NCBI RefSeq assembly: GCF_013001025.1
Contig: NZ_CP053021.1
Span: 2,694,001-2,758,000 of the forward strand
Reading direction: 5' to 3'
DNA length: 64,000 nt
Source: Sphingobium yanoikuyae
GTDB lineage: Bacteria; Pseudomonadota; Alphaproteobacteria; Sphingomonadales; Sphingomonadaceae
Shown here: positions 60,252 to 64,000 of the stretch, piece by piece
How the letters are laid out: each line of letters opens with the position of its first letter
How positions within the stretch are numbered: position 1 is the stretch's first letter
Made by a program: the position numbers and the translations under genes
The notes under the pieces: generated by a model
What the model saw: only the letters and a program-made list of their open reading frames with translations
Databases searched by the model: none
What the model was told of the DNA's origin: nothing

Positions 60252-61277
60252 TCAGGGCCGGATTTCGCGCCTTTCCGCGCTGCTGCGCAGGCCTGCTTCC
60301 AATATTTCCATCACCGCGATCGCTTCGTCCGCCGGCACCGGATTGGCGCCCTCGCCCCGGATCGCATCGGCCAACGCCTGCCAGAACAACCGGTAGTCGC
60401 CGCGCTCATTCATAACCATGTGGGTATCCCCCGCCGCATCGGTCAGATGGCCCGGCTGCGGATCGATGCCCCAGTCCGCGCCCTCGGGCCGCTGCCCGGC
60501 GACTGTCACCGCTTCCTGCCCGTCGGTCCCCTGCTTGATCCAGCTGCCGCCCGTGCCATGGACGACGAAGCGCAGCCCGTGCGCCGCCGCCTGCTTGGTC
60601 GCATGCAGCAGCACGCGATGGCGCGGATAGCGCAGCGTCACATGGAAATAGTCGGGCGACACCGCCCCTTCACGCAGCGCGGCAATATCCGCGCTCACCC
60701 CTTCGGGCTTGCCGAACAGGCACAGCGCCTGGTCGAGCAGATGCGGCCCCAGATCCTGCCAGATGCCGGCCGCCCGCGCATCCTTCCAGCTTGTCGCCGG
60801 GGTCGGCCGCCAGCGATCGAAATGGCTTTCGAACTGGACGATCTCCCCCAGCCGCCCTTCGGCGATCAGCCGGCGCAAGGTGCGGAAATCCGCGTCCCAG
60901 CGCCGGTTCTGGAACACGGCAAGCAGCCTGCCCGCACTTTCCGCCTCGGCCGCCACCCGGCGCGCATCGGCCAGCGTCGCAGCGAAGGGCTTGTCCACCA
61001 GCACATGCTTGCCCGCCCGCAGCGCCGCGATCGCATGCTCGGCATGCAGCTCGTCCGGGCTGCACACGATCACCAGATCGATCCCCGGCAGCGCCAGCAG
61101 CGCATCGACATCGGGCACCACCTGCATGTCGGGCAGGCCGGCATGGACCTTGGCCGGGTCGCGCGAGACCACCGCGCGCAGCGCCATGCCCGGCGTCGCC
61201 AGCACATAGGGCGCGTGGAACGCCCGCCCGCCAAGCCCATAGCCGATCAGGCCCACGCCGATTTCCTGCATCATCAT
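60252..61277 (-). CDS. Gfo/Idh/MocA family oxidoreductase
   Basis: A 341-residue NAD(P)-dependent sugar or inositol dehydrogenase type. Rossmann motif GVGLIGYGLGGRAFH, then VVSRDPAKV, HVLVDKPFAATLADA with the conserved Lys-Pro, and a C-terminal alpha/beta domain with WQDLGPHLLDQALCLFG, including His in GPHLLDQ. Substrate unknown. It is divergent from the VOC protein gene, with a 20-bp palindrome between. Start may be 61277, 61274 or 61271 (three Met codons in a row). Confidence 0.87.
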   Translation of the reverse strand: MMMQEIGVGLIGYGLGGRAFHAPYVLATPGMALRAVVSRDPAKVHAGLPDMQVVPDVDALLALPGIDLVIVCSPDELHAEHAIAALRAGKHVLVDKPFAATLADARRVAAEAESAGRLLAVFQNRRWDADFRTLRRLIAEGRLGEIVQFESHFDRWRPTPATSWKDARAAGIWQDLGPHLLDQALCLFGKPEGVSADIAALREGAVSPDYFHVTLRYPRHRVLLHATKQAAAHGLRFVVHGTGGSWIKQGTDGQEAVTVAGQRPEGADWGIDPQPGHLTDAAGDTHMVMNERGDYRLFWQALADAIRGEGANPVPADEAIAVMEILEAGLRSSAERREIRP

Positions 61278-61325
61278 CGTCCCATATCGCCGGGGCGGAT
61301 CAGGGCGCCCGCGCCTTGCCCCATA

Positions 61326-61345
61326 AAGATAGCATATACTATCTT
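61326..61345. promoter_or_regulatory. 20-bp palindrome AAGATAG-CATATA-CTATCTT in divergent promoter
   Basis: Perfect 7-bp arms around CATATA, which itself is A/T-rich and could include a -10 element. It lies 49 bases from the dehydrogenase start and 45 from the VOC start, an ideal place for an operator acting on both. Confidence 0.65.
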
Positions 61346-61390
61346 CATGCCGAATCCCGCGAACGGGATCGTCCGGAGAGGATAGCGCTT

Positions 61391-61900
61391 ATGCTGTTGC
61401 GCCGACCATCGCCGCTTGTCGACCCGGCATCGGGCGTGCTGCGCGCCGAACATTTCCAGATCGCCTATGCGACTAACGATATCGACCGGGCACAGGCGAT
61501 CCTGGCCGATCGCTATGGCATAGGCGCTTTCCGCCGGCTCGAAGGACCGCTGGCGGCCGGCGGCCATATCCGCGTCGAACTGGCCTGGGTCGGCCCGGTC
61601 ATGTATGAATTGCTGACCGCCTCCGGGCCGGGATCGGCCATCTATATGGACCGGCTCGCCCCCGGCGATGCTTTCCAGCTGCGCCATCATCATCTGGGCT
61701 ATCTGATCCACGACGCCGCGCAGTGGCAGGCCCTGCTCGCCCGCGCGCAAGCCGACGGCCTGCCCGTCCCCCATGTCAGCCATAATCCGGGCTTCATGGA
61801 CAGTTGTTTCGTAGATGCGCCCGAGCTTGGCCATTATCTCGAATATATTTTCCCCACCCAGGCCGGGATCGACTTCTTCGCCGCCGTCCCCGCCACCTGA
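61391..61900 (+). CDS. VOC (glyoxalase-fold) family protein
   Basis: A 169-residue protein. HFQIAYATNDIDRAQAILAD, GHIRVELAWVGPVMYEL, HHHLGYLIHDAAQW and APELGHYLEYIF mark a vicinal-oxygen-chelate fold with His and Glu residues that can bind a metal. Function is unknown; it may be a dioxygenase-, isomerase- or lyase-like enzyme. The ATG at 61391 follows GAGAGGA. It heads a unit with the dehydrogenase at 61921, 20 bases on, and is divergent from another dehydrogenase. Confidence 0.75.
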   Translation: MLLRRPSPLVDPASGVLRAEHFQIAYATNDIDRAQAILADRYGIGAFRRLEGPLAAGGHIRVELAWVGPVMYELLTASGPGSAIYMDRLAPGDAFQLRHHHLGYLIHDAAQWQALLARAQADGLPVPHVSHNPGFMDSCFVDAPELGHYLEYIFPTQAGIDFFAAVPAT

Positions 61901-61920
61901 CCCGCCCGAAAGGACCAACC

Positions 61921-62985
61921 ATGCCTCCTGCCCCTCGCGCGATCGTCGTCGGCACCGGCTTTGGCTGTCGCATCCATGTTCCCGCACTGCGCGCCGCCGG
62001 GTTCGAGGTGGCGGGCCTCGTCGGCACCGATCCCGACCGCACCCGCCGCCGTGCCGATGCTGTCAACATCGCTGACATCTTCACGGATCTGGGCGAAGCG
62101 ATCGAGCGCACCGGCGCGGTCGCGGTGACGATCGCCACGCCGCCCGCCACCCATGCCGCGCTTGCCCTGACCGCGATCGAGCGGGGCTGCCACATCCTTT
62201 GCGAAAAGCCGATGGCCGCCGACCTGGCCGAGGCCCGCGCCATGCTGGCGGCGGCGGAACAGGCCGGCATCACGCACCTGATCGGCAACGAGTTTCGCTG
62301 GGCACCCGATCGCGCGATGATCGGCCGCGCCATCGCCAACGGGCTGATCGGAGATCCGCGCTATGTCACCCTGTCCAGCGTCCTGCCAATCGTCGCCGAT
62401 CCTGCCGCCCGCATGCCGCGCTGGTGGTTCGATGCCGGCGCAGGCGGCGGCTGGCTTGGTGCTCATGGCTCGCATCTGGTCGACCAGTTGCGCGTCTGGT
62501 TGGGCGAGGTCGACAGCCTCAGCGCCACCCTGCCCACCGTGTCGGACCGCCCGGCCGACGCGGCGGAGGACAGCTATGTCGTCCGCTTCGGCATGAAGAA
62601 TGGCGCTCAAGGCGTACTTCAACACAGCGCCGGCGTCTGGGGTCCATCCGAAAATATCAGCCGCGTCGCCGGCACCCATGGCACGCTCTGGGTGGACAAG
62701 GGCGTGGTCAAGATCGCCGACCGGGATGGCGTGCGCGACCTGCCCGTCGATGCCGACCTTGGCCTGCCTCCGATCGAAGCCGACGATCCGCGCAAAGCGG
62801 CAATGCTGTTCGAACTCGCCCCCTTCATCCGCCTGTGCGAAGCCCTGCGCGCCGGCGTCGAAGGGCGGCCCATGCCCGATGGCGTCCCGGTCCCGACCTT
62901 CCATGATGGCGTCGCGGCGATGGCGCTACTCGACGCGATCCGCCAGTCCGCCGCGCAGGATGGCGCGCTCGTCACATTGTCCTGA
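61921..62985 (+). CDS. Gfo/Idh/MocA family oxidoreductase (second)
   Basis: A 354-residue dehydrogenase. The Rossmann motif is VVGTGFGCRIHVPALR, then IATPPATHAALAL, HILCEKPMAADLAEA with the Lys-Pro, and GGGWLGAHGSHLVDQLR with the catalytic-type His. It differs clearly from the first such protein at 60252, so it is not a recent duplicate. Role with the VOC protein in oxidation of a sugar or polyol is possible, substrate not known. Confidence 0.86.
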   Translation: MPPAPRAIVVGTGFGCRIHVPALRAAGFEVAGLVGTDPDRTRRRADAVNIADIFTDLGEAIERTGAVAVTIATPPATHAALALTAIERGCHILCEKPMAADLAEARAMLAAAEQAGITHLIGNEFRWAPDRAMIGRAIANGLIGDPRYVTLSSVLPIVADPAARMPRWWFDAGAGGGWLGAHGSHLVDQLRVWLGEVDSLSATLPTVSDRPADAAEDSYVVRFGMKNGAQGVLQHSAGVWGPSENISRVAGTHGTLWVDKGVVKIADRDGVRDLPVDADLGLPPIEADDPRKAAMLFELAPFIRLCEALRAGVEGRPMPDGVPVPTFHDGVAAMALLDAIRQSAAQDGALVTLS

Positions 62986-62995
62986 AAAGAGAGAA

Positions 62996-63025
62996 GGCCC
63001 GTCGACGGGGGGATGTCGACGGGCC
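62996..63025. terminator. Hairpin between convergent genes
   Basis: GGCCCGTCGAC and GTCGACGGGCC form an 11-bp perfect stem with an 8-base loop, 10 bases after the dehydrogenase stop and before the convergent thioesterase. Confidence 0.75.
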
Positions 63026-63106
63026 CAATCTGCGAGACCGCCCGAGCGGGGGGAAGTGCGGCGGCCTCATGCAACAGAACGGGCCAGTGCGGCGATGGTT
63101 CCCGCC

Positions 63107-63739
63107 TTATTGCTGATGCGGCAGCAATTCGATGAACAGCCCCTCAGCGTCGGCACACAGAACATCGCCGTCACGCAGTTCGCCCCGCACGAAACGCTTG
63201 CGCCCCTCGACCTTCGTGACCCAGGCGCTGACCTGCAATTCCTTGTCGATCGGCGTGATCGCGCGATAATTGACGTGCAGATAGGCGGTGCGCGCCATCC
63301 GCTGCGCGCTCATATTCGCCGGCAACCCCAATATCTCGTCGAACAGCAAAGCCACCGCCCCGCCATGAGCGGCATAATTGGCGCCCAGATGGAAGGCGCC
63401 AAAGGTGACGCGGGCATGGAGCGAATCGTCGCCCATCCGATCGGGGATGAAGGCCGGCGCAAACACCTGTCCATGGCCCGGCGCGTCGCGCACCCGGCCG
63501 AACATGCGATGCGCCTCGTCCGCCACCATCGGCGTCAGCCGCTGCGTCCAGGCGGCCAGGTCCGCGTCCAGCGCCTGCGCCGTAGCGTCGTCCAGCTTGG
63601 CCGCCGCGACATGATCCAGGAAATCGCGCAGCCGGTCGATCATCGCGCCATAGGGCGTATCGCCCGTCAGCCAGCGTCCGCCAAGCAGATCCCGTTCCTC
63701 ATCCGATCCCGGTCCTGCCGCCGATCCTGCTTCCATCAT
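63107..63739 (-). CDS. PaaI-type hotdog thioesterase
   Basis: A 210-residue hotdog-fold protein: VTFGAFHLGANYAAHGGAVALLFDEILG holds the family motif HGGAVALLFDEILG with the catalytic Asp/Glu, then RTAYLHVNYRAITPIDKEL. It hydrolyses acyl-CoA thioesters; the acyl group is unknown. The N-terminal 90 residues are longer than in PaaI itself. The start at 63739 (ATG ATG) is tentative. Confidence 0.82.
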   Translation of the reverse strand: MMEAGSAAGPGSDEERDLLGGRWLTGDTPYGAMIDRLRDFLDHVAAAKLDDATAQALDADLAAWTQRLTPMVADEAHRMFGRVRDAPGHGQVFAPAFIPDRMGDDSLHARVTFGAFHLGANYAAHGGAVALLFDEILGLPANMSAQRMARTAYLHVNYRAITPIDKELQVSAWVTKVEGRKRFVRGELRDGDVLCADAEGLFIELLPHQQ

Positions 63740-63835
63740 CTGTCGTCCTGCTCCCTTTGCCCCTGCTTAGCCATGCTTTGGCGGGCGAAGGAAGCCCCCG
63801 ATCGGCGGGCAGGATGACGGCTGGATCGCCGCGCA

Positions 63836-64000
63836 TCAATCGGGCGCGGCTGCACCTTCCGGGATAACGCTACGGCGTTGCGGCATCACGCTGCGCCCCG
63901 GCACCATCAGGGGACCGCCGGGCAGATCGAAAAGAAAATCGCCTTCCGCGCCATTGATGCAGAGGCTGAGGCCCGACGCCCGGAAATGCAGCACCAGCCG
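63836..64000 (-). CDS. C-terminal end of an unidentified protein, cut by the window end
   Basis: The last 54 codons of a minus-strand gene are visible, ending TGA at 63836. They read LVLHFRASGLSLCINGAEGD, then FLFDLPGGPLMVPG and SVIPEGAAAPD. The compact beta-rich sequence does not identify a family. A window-edge partial gene. Confidence 0.6.
   Translation of the reverse strand, partial: RLVLHFRASGLSLCINGAEGDFLFDLPGGPLMVPGRSVMPQRRSVIPEGAAAPD

Noticed and set aside
1..64000. CRISPR array or tandem repeat array
   Set aside because: Reading through all intergenic regions, no run of regularly spaced direct repeats was seen.

Overview
The window looks like chromosomal DNA of a sphingomonad (Sphingomonadaceae, Sphingobium/Sphingomonas-like). 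The signs are high GC, several large TonB-dependent receptors with signal peptides ending in AQ, glycoside-hydrolase loci with ROK and LacI regulators, a DUF6445 protein beside a receptor, and GC-rich palindromic intergenic repeats. This placement is inference; no rRNA or marker gene is present.

Layout. (1) 1-3096: ordinary core genes (DUF2501 protein, N-carbamoylputrescine amidase, YnfA, type-5-like uracil-DNA glycosylase, FolK), ending in an intact tRNA-Lys(TTT). (2) 3097-48269: a genomic island of about 45.2 kb. Its ends are a perfect 45-bp direct repeat of the 3' part of tRNA-Lys (3052-3096 and 48225-48269). A truncated tyrosine-recombinase remnant lies just inside the left end. (3) 48270-64000: a rhamnogalacturonan locus, an ECF sigma/anti-sigma/GMC oxidoreductase operon, two Gfo/Idh/MocA dehydrogenases around a VOC protein, a thioesterase, and a gene cut by the window end.

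Inside the island there are three modules. Module A (3.4-26.8 kb) handles carbohydrates: LacI regulator; tightly packed minus-strand genes for a GH97, a mannose-6-phosphate isomerase, an SGNH hydrolase, a type-B carboxylesterase and a GH2 beta-mannosidase-like enzyme; two sugar MFS porters; a ROK repressor; a ROK fructo/mannokinase; DUF6445; a TonB receptor; and a dienelactone hydrolase. Together they suit uptake and trimming of acetylated, galactosylated mannan oligosaccharides and feeding of mannose into fructose-6-P. An IS21-family element (23720-26210) ends this module and has cut a DUF1593/Sde182-like gene. Module B (26.9-36.2 kb) is a nearly complete iac cluster for indole-3-acetic acid (auxin) catabolism: iacH-A-B-I-C-D-E-G, a hydratase-like gene, a ferredoxin and a ferredoxin reductase, all read right to left and divergent from a MarR-type iacR. 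A 22-bp palindrome lies between iacH and iacR. Module C (36.3-48.0 kb) has a TonB receptor, a penicillin G acylase-type Ntn hydrolase, an MFS transporter and a TIM-barrel epimerase, divergent from a GH3 beta-glucosidase and a short GH78-like rhamnosidase.

The most interesting idea is that a sphingomonad has gained, on one tRNA-Lys island, both plant cell-wall sugar genes and an auxin-degrading operon. A penicillin G acylase homologue beside the operon has all the aligned catalytic residues but altered acyl-pocket residues, so it could be a deconjugase for indole-3-acetyl amides. Function calls rest on motifs read by eye; no database search was run.
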